Shown here piece after piece: positions 8,375-15,489 of a DNA stretch of 35,227 nucleotides (position 1 is its first letter; every line of letters starts with the position of its first letter). The DNA comes from Candidatus Atribacteria bacterium (GTDB lineage: Bacteria > Atribacterota > Atribacteria > Atribacterales > Atribacteraceae). The notes beneath the pieces are model-generated. The model was not told the DNA's origin. It did no database searches and saw only the letters and a program-made list of their open reading frames with translations. The translations under genes and the position numbers were made by a program. Location of the stretch: the NCBI GenBank assembly GCA_003561145.1, contig PWXL01000228.1, forward strand, positions 1 through 35,227, given 5' to 3'.

Positions 8375-8946
8375 TCTTCGTGTATCTCCCTCGCCGCGGT
8401 TTTTTTGTTAGAGGAGTATTCACACAACATTTTTTGTAACAACTTACGGCCCCTGTGGAGCCTGGACATGACGGTACCGATTGGTATGTCCAGAATCTCC
8501 GAGGTTTCTTTATATGCAAAACCTTCGACAAGAGTAAGTATCACAACCGCTCTGAACTCAAGTGGTAGAGCCTCAATAGCTTGTGTGATATCCTCACGCG
8601 TCAATGTATTCAACAAAGCTTCTTCAGGTGTTATTCCCTCAAAAACGGGTTGGAAAGCATTTTCGTCTTCCATTTCATCTAAAGAAGGGAGCTTGTCTCT
8701 TTCTCGTACCCGGTAATAGTTGTTGATAAAGGTGTTGGTCAAAATCTTGAATATCCATGCCCGGAAATTGGTACCGCGCTCGAAACGCTCAAAGGCAGCA
8801 AAAGATTTTACGATAGTTTCCTGCACCAAATCCTCTGCGTCTTCGCGTTTGCGGGTCATGCGTAAAGCGGTACGGAACAATGCCCCCAACTCGGGCATAA
8901 GAAGTTCCTGAAACGTTGTTTTTTTATTTTCCTTGACTGTATTCAT
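8353..8946 (-). CDS. ECF-type RNA polymerase sigma factor
   Basis: The protein is 197 residues from ATG 8946, preferred because AAAGGA lies about 10 bases upstream; a TTG at 8955 is too close to that site. Region 2 is seen as TRKREDAEDLVQETIVKSF with the following FRAWIFKILTNTFINNYYR, and region 4 as LPLEFRAVVILTLVEGFAYK and GTVMSRLHRGRKLL. This is a group-4 (ECF) sigma factor resembling the SigR/SigH class that pairs with RsrA-like proteins. It overlaps the anti-sigma gene downstream and lies 16 bases after the stop of a zinc-ribbon gene. Target promoters cannot be named; I did not find a clear GGAAT-N18-GTT type site in the window. Confidence 0.92.
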   Translation of the reverse strand: MNTVKENKKTTFQELLMPELGALFRTALRMTRKREDAEDLVQETIVKSFAAFERFERGTNFRAWIFKILTNTFINNYYRVRERDKLPSLDEMEDENAFQPVFEGITPEEALLNTLTREDITQAIEALPLEFRAVVILTLVEGFAYKETSEILDIPIGTVMSRLHRGRKLLQKMLCEYSSNKKTAAREIHEECPARKS

Positions 8947-8962
8947 AAGCAACAATCCTTTG

Positions 8963-9265
8963 TCACATATCTTTCAAAAAATCTGCATTCTTCAGTTTAT
9001 CCAGTTCTTTGTGGAACTCAATAATTTCATCAATGGTTATTTGGCCGCTGGGATTATCCTTTTTCTTTTTCCGCGAAATCCTGGCCACGTCATCCATTTT
9101 TTCCAGGCTGAATGTGGCCTCTCCAAATTCCCTGCAATAGGTACAAATATAACGAAGGTAGGCCGATCCCCTGTATGCCGGGATTTTATATATTCCAATC
9201 TCAGTGAGATCATCCTGAGAAATCAGAGCTTTGCAATTTTTACATCTCAAGGGAAGCTCCTGCAT
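8963..9265 (-). CDS. Small zinc-ribbon protein of unknown function
   Basis: A 100-residue protein from ATG 9265, chosen because GGAGG sits 5 bases before it (an in-frame GTG at 9277 overlaps that site). Two CxxC pairs, LRCKNCKAL near the N-terminus and YICTYCREFG in the middle, fit a single zinc ribbon. The second half is charged and helical (KKKKDN, then EIIEFHKELDKLKNADFL). I do not recognise a named family. It is first in the reverse operon, 16 bases before the sigma-factor start, behind a good sigma-70 promoter at 9297-9325. It could be an accessory sensor or nucleic-acid-binding protein for the sigma system. Confidence 0.75.
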   Translation of the reverse strand: MQELPLRCKNCKALISQDDLTEIGIYKIPAYRGSAYLRYICTYCREFGEATFSLEKMDDVARISRKKKKDNPSGQITIDEIIEFHKELDKLKNADFLKDM

Positions 9266-9590
9266 GGTTTCCTCCACCGACTTGTGTTTTGTTAGTATTC
9301 TATCAAGAGAAACTCAAGAAGACAAGCAGGTGGGGATTGCCTTAATTATGAGATATTTTTGAAAAAAGGTTGGGGAAACCCCTTCAAGTATGTTATATTT
9401 GGTTAACCCTTATACGGTCCGGTGTTTCCGGGTTACAGATACCGGTTACTGCTTGCTGATTATTAACAGAGGAGAAGCCACCCTGCTACTGCATGGTGGC
9501 ATCGAAGATGTAAATTGCAGTTGAGGGTTTGGGTGTTTTTCCACTACTCACGACTCCCTACTCACTGCATTTAGATAGGAGGTAATTGGT
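9266..9590. other. Divergent intergenic region upstream of rubrerythrin
   Basis: This 325-base gap holds the reverse promoter at 9297-9325, a weak forward promoter candidate (TTGGGG 9370-9375, 17 bases, TTATAT 9393-9398) and a hairpin at 9477-9500. The hairpin pairs GCCACCCTGC with GCATGGTGGC (9 of 10 bases, TACT loop) and has no T-run, so it is not a terminator. A GACTC/ACTCAC-rich stretch follows at 9543-9570. I see no convincing open reading frame. The forward leader would be about 185 bases, long enough for regulation of the rubrerythrin gene. Confidence 0.45.
9297..9325 (-). promoter_or_regulatory. Sigma-70-type promoter for the zinc-ribbon/sigma/anti-sigma/cysE operon
   Basis: On the reverse strand a -35 TTGTCT (9320-9325) and a -10 TAGAAT (9297-9302) are separated by exactly 17 bases. 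Transcription would start near 9290, giving a leader of about 25 bases to the ATG at 9265. Confidence 0.55.
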
Positions 9591-10115
9591 ATGACAGTGG
9601 AAGAAGTCCTGGAGGAAGCGTTAAAGCTTGAAGAAGACGGAAGGGCTTTCTATCTTGAAGGCATGAACAGAGTGAAAAACGGCCTCAGCAAGGAATCCCT
9701 CCAACGACTGGCGGATGAAGAGCTTACCCACATGGAACGTATTCGCGACGGATACCAGCGTATCCAGGAAGGTAAAAGCTTCGCATGGGAATCGCGCAAC
9801 AACATTCGCAAATCATCTCGGGAGTTTTTTGAGAATGTATTCACAGAAGCGCAAAAAAAGATGGAAGAACTGGTAACACCGGCCTCGGTAGAAACCGATG
9901 TATTGAAGACCGCCATGGAACTTGAGTCTAAAGCTCATCGCTTCTACCTGGATCAGGCAAAAGTTACCCATGAAGAAAAGGTAAAGGAATTCCTGGATTT
10001 TCTAGCCAGTGAAGAATACCGTCATTACAACCTTTTATACAATACTCTGGAGTATATTAGCAATCCCACTGAATGGAATTACAGGGAGGAAAAACCGATT
10101 TTTGAAGGTGGTTGA
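9591..10115 (+). CDS. Rubrerythrin-type ferritin-like diiron protein
   Basis: The 174-residue product is a four-helix ferritin-like protein. The diiron ligands are visible in the expected pairs: Glu14 then E44-L-T-H47 in the first half, and Glu112 then E142-Y-R-H145 in the second. There is no C-terminal rubredoxin domain (no CxxC pairs), so it is a rubrerythrin without its own electron-transfer module. Such proteins reduce hydrogen peroxide or handle iron in anaerobes. ATG 9591 follows AGGAGGT. The gene is monocistronic; the convergent neighbour ends at 10169. Its position next to the sigma/anti-sigma operon fits an oxidative-stress neighbourhood. Confidence 0.88.
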   Translation: MTVEEVLEEALKLEEDGRAFYLEGMNRVKNGLSKESLQRLADEELTHMERIRDGYQRIQEGKSFAWESRNNIRKSSREFFENVFTEAQKKMEELVTPASVETDVLKTAMELESKAHRFYLDQAKVTHEEKVKEFLDFLASEEYRHYNLLYNTLEYISNPTEWNYREEKPIFEGG

Positions 10116-10168
10116 TTGAAGCACCGAATCTTCCCGGGGGCTGTGCTTATCAAGGCAGGGTGCAGTCC

Positions 10169-10735
10169 CTAAGAAGATTTTTGCCGCTGTGAAACCTGTG
10201 GCATAAGAATGGCTACAGGTTGAGCTTTCAGGAGGAGTGAGAAGAGGTAGAAATATAAAACAACCTGCACCGGGACACTTACCATGCGGGGGACCATGAC
10301 GATACCCCAGGGTATATCAAACAGGATATGAAGAAAAAAAGGAGTTAAAATCAAACCGCCCGTAACCTGTGAGAGAATAATGCCGATGAAAAGAGCCCCT
10401 CTGTTTCCCAATCGATAGGCTCTCAGTGATGAAAGCCGAGAAGTAAAAAACAACCCGGGAATGAAACCCTGTAATGCTGCGGTAAGGGTGAAGTGAGGCA
10501 TATAGGGACCGAGTGGGCTCAAGATATACCCCACTATATCAGCTGTTGCTCCCACCACTGCACCTGACACAGGACCGAAAAATACTCCAGCCATGATAAG
10601 AGGTAAAGCCCCGAGGCCGATTCGTATTCCTTCGACCCCGCCAAAAGCAAGGCGGACGCTTGCAAAACGGGTGAGCACCACGCAAAGAGATATAAGAAGT
10701 GCCTGTATGACAAGATTTTGTGTGTTACGTCGCAT
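10169..10735 (-). CDS. ECF transporter S component, folate (FolT)-like
   Basis: A 188-residue, highly hydrophobic protein with about six membrane helices. The N-terminal half matches substrate-binding S components of the folate type: IRIGLGALPLIMAGVFFGPVSG, ADIVGYILSPLGPYMPHFTLTAAL and GFIPGLFF. S components capture a vitamin and associate with the shared EcfA/EcfA'/EcfT energy module, which must be encoded elsewhere. The ATG at 10735 follows GGGAGGAT. QueT- or other vitamin-specific S components are possible alternatives. The gene is single and divergent from the sirtuin gene. Confidence 0.82.
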   Translation of the reverse strand: MRRNTQNLVIQALLISLCVVLTRFASVRLAFGGVEGIRIGLGALPLIMAGVFFGPVSGAVVGATADIVGYILSPLGPYMPHFTLTAALQGFIPGLFFTSRLSSLRAYRLGNRGALFIGIILSQVTGGLILTPFFLHILFDIPWGIVMVPRMVSVPVQVVLYFYLFSLLLKAQPVAILMPQVSQRQKSS

Positions 10736-10767
10736 TCTCTATCCTCCCGAAGATCAACTTAGCAATG

Positions 10768-10797
10768 ATTATACTGGTGTTGTATCATAATTGGCAA
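10768..10797 (-). promoter_or_regulatory. Sigma-70-type promoter for the FolT-like gene
   Basis: On the reverse strand TTGCCA (10792-10797) and a consensus TATAAT (10768-10773) are 18 bases apart. The predicted start is near 10761, about 25 bases before the ATG at 10735. Confidence 0.65.
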
Positions 10798-10825
10798 GGG
10801 AAGGTGGAGGAAGAGGAGGAGAACC

Positions 10826-11563
10826 GTGGACGAGAAAATGATAAGAGATACAGCACATATACTGGTGCAGAAAAAGCCCTGGATCGTACTTACTGGTGCG
10901 GGCATTTCAACTGAAAGCGGTATACCCGATTTTCGGTCTCCCGGCACCGGTCTGTGGGAAAACGTTGACCCGATGGAAATCCTGTCGGTGAGGACATTGC
11001 GGGAAGACCCCCGTACTTTTTACCGCTTGGGCTTATCCGTTCTTTTGCGTTTCCGTGACGCTGCACCTAACCTGGCCCACCACATTCTCGCACGATGGGA
11101 ACGGGAGGGATTGACCAACGGGGTTATCACGCAAAATATCGATGACTTGCACCGGCGCGCCGGCTCGAAAAGAGTACTTGAAATACACGGTCATTTACGT
11201 TCTTTCCTTTGTGAACAGTGTGGTTCGGATACGCCTACAACGGAAGTAGAAAAACAGGTAAAGAGCCGCGTTCCACCGCTTTGCGGGTGTGGCGGTTTGT
11301 TGAGACCGCGGGTCGTATTGTTCGGTGATATGCTTCCCCCGGTATTCCAGGAAGCAGAAGAATTAGCCCGCTGCCATCCTCTCATGGTGATCGGGTCAAG
11401 CCTGCAGGTTTCCCCGGCAAACTTCCTGCCTTCTCTGGCTCCTGTCCTTGGGGTGATAAACAGGGAACCCACCTCCTTTGATCAACGGGCTGTATTTGTC
11501 CTCCGCCAAAGCGCCGCGGAAACCTTGACCGCACTGGATAAGTTTGTAAAAGAACTGGTTTAA
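10826..11563 (+). CDS. Sir2-family NAD-dependent protein deacylase
   Basis: The 245-residue sirtuin removes acyl groups from lysines using NAD. Landmarks are the NAD-binding GAGISTESGIPDFRS (24-38), TQNIDDLH (102-109), catalytic His121 in EIHGHL, and the zinc site Cys129, Cys132, Cys153, Cys155. GSSLQVSPA marks the end of the Rossmann part. The GTG at 10826 follows AGGAGGA. I cannot decide between deacetylase and longer-acyl specificity: the NAD-loop residues resemble class U/II rather than SIRT5-type. The gene stands alone, divergent from the FolT-like gene and convergent with the AI-2E-type permease gene. Confidence 0.93.
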   Translation: MDEKMIRDTAHILVQKKPWIVLTGAGISTESGIPDFRSPGTGLWENVDPMEILSVRTLREDPRTFYRLGLSVLLRFRDAAPNLAHHILARWEREGLTNGVITQNIDDLHRRAGSKRVLEIHGHLRSFLCEQCGSDTPTTEVEKQVKSRVPPLCGCGGLLRPRVVLFGDMLPPVFQEAEELARCHPLMVIGSSLQVSPANFLPSLAPVLGVINREPTSFDQRAVFVLRQSAAETLTALDKFVKELV

Positions 11564-11597
11564 CTATCTGCGAGGGTGAATTTTCTGTGAGAACATA

Positions 11598-12635
11598 TCA
11601 GGCTGGTTTCCCTTGGGGCCGTTTGCGGTAAAATTGTATATAACCCTTGAGTACTCCGGCTACCGGAATGGCAAGAATAAGACCTAAGGCTCCATATAAC
11701 TGTCCCCCGACCATGAGAGCGAATAAAACAGTGAGAGGATGAAGGCCTGTTTCTTTTCCCATGGTGCGGGGAACTATGACCACGCCTTCAGCCAGATTGA
11801 TCAGGATAAAAGCCAGGCATACTCCCACAAAAATCCATAGAGACTTGGTTGCAGCAAAGACCAGGGCCGGCAAGGCTCCCACCACGGGGCCGAGGTATGG
11901 GACAATATCTGCCAGGCCAGCGAAAAAACCGATTACGAGTGGAAACTCGATACCTAAAAGATACAGAACAACACTCACAGATACACCCACAAACAGGCAA
12001 AGCAACAACCTGCCCCTGATAAAACCGCCGAGCACCCTGTCGATCTCGCGGACAATTGCGATATAGTGACGTCTCTTGTCCCGTGGGAACAGACCCACCA
12101 GCGTACGCCGTATCTTTACTGCATCAACCAAAAAATAATACAGTATAAAGGGGGTAAGAATGAATCCAAAAAAAAGAATGGTCACCACCAGTGTGACCAG
12201 GTCCACGATATTACGCAGAACCGTTGTGAGATATGCTTGCAGATTTTCAGAAAGGTCGAGCAGAAAATCCTCAACCGTTTCGGAAATGTTGAGGCCGGGG
12301 TAACGTTCGTCAATCGCCTGGGTTATGCCGATGATTCGTTCTGTGTAATCGGGCAAGTCATCAGCCAATGTTCTAAATTGAGAAACAGTTTCGGGAATGA
12401 TGAGAAAAAAAAGCAGAAGGAAAAACAGTAAAAGTCCAAGGAAGATAATCAATACGGACATCTTCCAGGATAATCCTCTCCTGTTCAAAGTTTGAGTGGC
12501 AGGTGTAAGCGCATACGCCAGGATTCCTCCCAAGGCGAAGGGTAAAAGCACAACCCGCAGGAGATAAATCACATACAAAAGCAACAGGGCGAGGCCAAGA
12601 TGGTACATGTGGTTGAAAGCGTTGTTGGATGACAA
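11598..12635 (-). CDS. AI-2E-family (PerM/YdbI-type) transporter
   Basis: A 345-residue polytopic membrane protein of the AI-2 exporter-like family, whose members export autoinducer, ions or act as sodium/proton antiporters. N-terminal helices (about 12-85) are followed by a charged extracytoplasmic region (DLPDYTERIIGITQAIDERYP), then the conserved FIRGRLLLCLFVGVSVSVVL, GLADIVPYLGPVVGALPAL and HPLTVLFALMVGGQLYGALG segments. The TTG start at 12635 has AAGGA about 8 bases upstream. Real substrate is unknown. It is convergent with the sirtuin gene. Confidence 0.9.
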   Translation of the reverse strand: MSSNNAFNHMYHLGLALLLLYVIYLLRVVLLPFALGGILAYALTPATQTLNRRGLSWKMSVLIIFLGLLLFFLLLFFLIIPETVSQFRTLADDLPDYTERIIGITQAIDERYPGLNISETVEDFLLDLSENLQAYLTTVLRNIVDLVTLVVTILFFGFILTPFILYYFLVDAVKIRRTLVGLFPRDKRRHYIAIVREIDRVLGGFIRGRLLLCLFVGVSVSVVLYLLGIEFPLVIGFFAGLADIVPYLGPVVGALPALVFAATKSLWIFVGVCLAFILINLAEGVVIVPRTMGKETGLHPLTVLFALMVGGQLYGALGLILAIPVAGVLKGYIQFYRKRPQGKPA

Positions 12636-12668
12636 ATCTCTTTTCCTTCTTGCCGTATTGTGTATAAT

Positions 12669-12696
12669 ATTCTAAAGGTTTTTATGCAGAATTCAA
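12669..12696 (-). promoter_or_regulatory. Sigma-70-type promoter for the AI-2E-type permease
   Basis: On the reverse strand TTGAAT (12691-12696) and TAGAAT (12669-12674) are separated by 16 bases. A forward TATAAT at 12663-12668 overlaps the predicted start region and may serve the divergent glycosyltransferase gene, although no good forward -35 is visible. Confidence 0.45.
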
Positions 12697-12733
12697 AGAC
12701 AACATCGAAAAAGGGAACAAAAAGGCTGAAATT

Positions 12734-13453
12734 ATGCTTGATGGACGGAGTGTTTCTGCGCTCGTACCCGCCTATAATGAAGCTCCCCGGCTCCCCAGTG
12801 TATTGAAAGTGCTGTGTGGAGCTCATTTTGTTGATAAGGTTTTGGTTATCGACGATGGTTCAACAGATAACACCACAGAAGAAGCCAGCCGGTTCCCGGT
12901 AGAGGTCATCCATTCAAAGACCAACCGTGGGAAGGCGGCTTCGCTTGTGGACGGCATACGTAAAGCCAGCTCAAGCGATATATATCTTTTTCTTGATGCT
13001 GATCTTATCAACTTACAGGAAGAACACATGGCGGCCCTTGTTGAACCCTTATCCCGCAACCCAGGTATGGATATGTCTATCGGCGTGTTCAGGGGGGGGC
13101 GTGGAACAAGTGACCTGGCCCAGCGGTTGTGTCCTATTCTTAATGGCCAGAGGGCACTGCGGGGGGAATGGGTGCGCAACCTTCCTGACTTTTCCTGGGC
13201 TCGATTCGGAGTGGAGGTATTCCTCACCCGTTTTGCCCGTGATTTTGCGTCAAAGGTTGCTATGATTCCCCTCTGGGGTATATCGCATTTCCATAAGGAA
13301 GAAAAGTACGGACCTGTATTGGGTGTGTATCACCGGATAAAAATGTATTATGAAGTCACCCGCGGCTATCTTCTATACGAGGGTAGAATCAAAATCCCTG
13401 AAACAGTCTGCAACGAAGAAAGAAAGGAGGAAAATGTCTATGCAGGAGTGTAA
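12734..13453 (+). CDS. Glycosyltransferase family 2
   Basis: The 239-residue protein has the GT-A fold signature of family 2 transferases: VPAYNE (11-16), IDDGSTD (39-45) and a metal/nucleotide-sugar DAD motif (88-90). It resembles polyprenyl-phosphate or glucosyl-3-phosphoglycerate-type transferases in length and pattern but has no C-terminal membrane helices. ATG 12734 follows a modest AAAGG. The 3' end overlaps the downstream Cys-rich gene by 14 bases. The donor and acceptor sugars cannot be told from sequence; envelope glycan synthesis is plausible. Confidence 0.86.
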   Translation: MLDGRSVSALVPAYNEAPRLPSVLKVLCGAHFVDKVLVIDDGSTDNTTEEASRFPVEVIHSKTNRGKAASLVDGIRKASSSDIYLFLDADLINLQEEHMAALVEPLSRNPGMDMSIGVFRGGRGTSDLAQRLCPILNGQRALRGEWVRNLPDFSWARFGVEVFLTRFARDFASKVAMIPLWGISHFHKEEKYGPVLGVYHRIKMYYEVTRGYLLYEGRIKIPETVCNEERKEENVYAGV

Positions 13454-13640
13454 ATTACAAAAAAATCAGTCACGGTGCAGCTGCACCTATGACCCATGCC
13501 CTCGCAAGGGTGTATGTTGTGAATGCATAATGTACCATAATTCTCAGGGTGAGCTCCCTGGCTGTCTTTTTCCACCTGATGTGGAACGTACGTACGACCG
13601 CTCAGTCAAGCGTTATCTGCGGGCCATGCAGGGGAGCTGA
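13440..13640 (+). CDS. Small Cys-rich protein, DUF6485-like
   Basis: A 66-residue protein from ATG 13440, spaced 9 bases after AAAGGAGG (13423-13430); an ATG at 13434 is too near the site. It carries seven Cys in the first 31 residues arranged CxC-x4-C-x5-CCxC plus Cys42, and ends with the ERTYDRSVKRYL helix. This pattern matches small cysteine-rich proteins annotated as DUF6485, widespread in anaerobes and with no known function; metal or iron-sulfur binding is likely. It overlaps the glycosyltransferase gene and should be co-translated with it. Confidence 0.8.
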   Translation: MQECKLQKNQSRCSCTYDPCPRKGVCCECIMYHNSQGELPGCLFPPDVERTYDRSVKRYLRAMQGS

Positions 13641-13652
13641 AAACTCGTTTTC

Positions 13653-14312
13653 TTATCTCTGAAGGCTCTGTATTTTTCGCCGTGCTTCCCGTAGCCAGTA
13701 CTCCCCTTCAGGATTGCCGGGGTTCAGGGCGAGAAAACGCTCCAGTGCCCACTCAGCGTTTAACGCGTCCCCCAGTTGGAGTGAGGTGACACCGAGCCAG
13801 TAGTAGGGAAGATCAAAAGAAGGGTTTTCAGATATCGCCTGTCGAAAATGGTAAGCTGCTTCGAAGAAGTTTCCCTCTCCATATGCAACATGGCCCGCTT
13901 CATATTCCTGCCAGGCGCTTTTTCCATATTGGTTCCATTTTTGTACGGCCCGCTTAAAATACCTGGCAGGTTCATAACCGGGATCGAGTTGTAACACCCG
14001 GTCCCAGGCCACGATGGCATTCCTGTAACGGCCGGTTTCCTGGTAGGTGCGAGCCAACCATTCCCATGCCTTGGAGAATTCAGGCCAAGCCGACACTGCC
14101 TCGGTGAAAAATTCAACCGCTCTCTTCAACTCACCGCGCTGATAAAGATTATAGCCGGAGTCGAACATCACCTGTGCGTATCCTTCGGGAGTAATACCGT
14201 ATTCTCCGAAAACCGAGGAGGAATGAACGGATGAGGCATGTATCACCGGGCACACAAGAATTGACAATACACAAACAATAAGGACGAATTTCCAAACAGT
14301 TGAAATGCGCAT
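13653..14312 (-). CDS. Exported TPR-repeat protein
   Basis: The product is 219 residues from ATG 14312, chosen because GGGAGGTGA lies just upstream. Residues 1-25 form a signal peptide or membrane anchor (KFVLIVCVLSILVCPVIHASS). Four tetratricopeptide units follow, for example GYNLYQRGELKRAVEFFTEA, WLARTYQETGRYRNAIVAWD, HVAYGEGNFFEAAYHFRQA and YYWLGVTSLQLGDALNAEWA. TPR domains serve as protein-binding scaffolds, here presumably in the periplasm. No Cys lipobox is obvious at the cleavage site, though CPV inside the signal cannot be excluded as a lipid anchor. It is convergent with the DUF6485-like gene. Confidence 0.85.
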   Translation of the reverse strand: MRISTVWKFVLIVCVLSILVCPVIHASSVHSSSVFGEYGITPEGYAQVMFDSGYNLYQRGELKRAVEFFTEAVSAWPEFSKAWEWLARTYQETGRYRNAIVAWDRVLQLDPGYEPARYFKRAVQKWNQYGKSAWQEYEAGHVAYGEGNFFEAAYHFRQAISENPSFDLPYYWLGVTSLQLGDALNAEWALERFLALNPGNPEGEYWLREARRKIQSLQR

Positions 14313-14470
14313 TGAACTCACCTCCCTGTGGTACAATTATTCTCTCCCTCAAGTATGGGTTCCTCTCAAATCATGTTCATTGAGTATTATGTTCTGTCTT
14401 GTCTATGCCTCGCCGACTTCAGGTCTCCGCGTACTCCCCTCAGGTTACAAAGAGCAAGTGTCAGTGTGTT

Positions 14471-14523
14471 TTGATTTTTTTCACTGGTTTGTTATACTGT
14501 GTATGCATACGTTTTCATGAAAA
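14471..14523 (+). promoter_or_regulatory. Promoter with adjacent palindromes for the sugar isomerase/dehydrogenase operon
   Basis: TTGATT (14471-14476) and TATACT (14493-14498) lie 16 bases apart. Directly downstream are two perfect palindromes, GTATGCATAC (14501-14510) and TTTTCATGAAAA (14512-14523). Both overlap the expected transcription start, where a repressor such as the LacI protein encoded at 16794-17834 would block initiation. The promoter is read from sequence; the operator role is inferred. Confidence 0.5.
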
Positions 14524-14562
14524 AAGTTCCTGACACATAGGAGCCAAAGGAGGTATGAATAC

Positions 14563-15474
14563 ATGCCGAAAGCAAAGATATCAATCGGTAGCTGGGCGTA
14601 TGTTATCGGACCTTACTCAGACCACCCCGTCATGCTGGATGAGGTGGTGACCAGGCTTTCCCAGTTTGGTTTCGATGGCATTGAATTGGGCGGGTTCAAG
14701 CCTCATGGTCACCCCGATTTATACCCCACCAAAGAAGACCGCAAGCGGTTGGTTGATTTCCTGGAGAAAAACGGTTTGGGCGTAAGTGCCTATGTTCCCG
14801 ACCTCTGGCATCTCCCGTTTGCCGCCGGTAAACCCGAGGTTTTGACCGAGTACCATGATACTTTTGATCGATCACTTGAATTGTGTGTAGATTGTGGTTT
14901 CCGGAAACTCAGGGTCGACACGGTAAGCGGTACTCCCTTCCCTGCTGACTGGGATTATCAAGAGACCTGGGAAAGAGTTGTATCTGTTTTCCGGGAATGC
15001 TCAGATAAGGCGGCGCAGGTAAACAAAGAGATAGTATGGGAGTTCGAACCGGGCTTCATATTCAATAAACCCTCTGAGATTGTAAAAATGTACGATGCAG
15101 TGAAGCGGCCTAACTTCTCCGTTCTCTTTGATACAAGCCACGCACAAATGTGTGCCGTGGTTGGTGCGAAACAGAGGGAACCGCGCGAGATCTTGCCTGG
15201 TGGAGTGATGGAGTTCCTACGGATGCTGCGAGGAAAGGTGGGTCACGTACACCTAATCGATTCCGACAATACTTTACACGATGATGAGACCAGCACCCAT
15301 GCTCCCTTTGGGACCGGGTATGTAGATTTTGAGCAGGTTATTCCAGCGCTGGTTGAAAACGGGTATGGCTCGCCATGGTGGTGCATAGACTTGTGTTTCT
15401 GGCCGAACGCCTGGGATATTACCTCTGACTCCATTCGTTATCTCCGGGATTTGTTCTCCCGTTTGAATATGTGA
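14563..15474 (+). CDS. Sugar phosphate isomerase/epimerase (xylose isomerase-like TIM barrel)
   Basis: The 303-residue protein belongs to the AP-endonuclease-2/xylose-isomerase-like TIM-barrel superfamily (IolE/IolI, hydroxypyruvate isomerase and keto-sugar epimerases). Visible landmarks are GFDGIELGGF near residue 45, the acidic metal ligand in IVWEFEPGF, the FDTSHAQ stretch and GHVHLIDSD, which together supply the usual Glu/Asp/His divalent-metal site. ATG 14563 follows AAAGGAGG. It is the first gene of a cassette with a zinc dehydrogenase 15 bases downstream and a LacI regulator, so it should isomerise or epimerise a sugar, polyol or their keto derivatives. Confidence 0.88.
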   Translation: MPKAKISIGSWAYVIGPYSDHPVMLDEVVTRLSQFGFDGIELGGFKPHGHPDLYPTKEDRKRLVDFLEKNGLGVSAYVPDLWHLPFAAGKPEVLTEYHDTFDRSLELCVDCGFRKLRVDTVSGTPFPADWDYQETWERVVSVFRECSDKAAQVNKEIVWEFEPGFIFNKPSEIVKMYDAVKRPNFSVLFDTSHAQMCAVVGAKQREPREILPGGVMEFLRMLRGKVGHVHLIDSDNTLHDDETSTHAPFGTGYVDFEQVIPALVENGYGSPWWCIDLCFWPNAWDITSDSIRYLRDLFSRLNM

Positions 15475-15489
15475 GGAAGGAGGAAAATT

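Noticed and set aside
10115-10168. Possible bidirectional terminator between rubrerythrin and FolT-like genes
   Set aside because: AAGCAC/GTGCTT arms are only 6 bp, the loop is long and neither side has a T-run.
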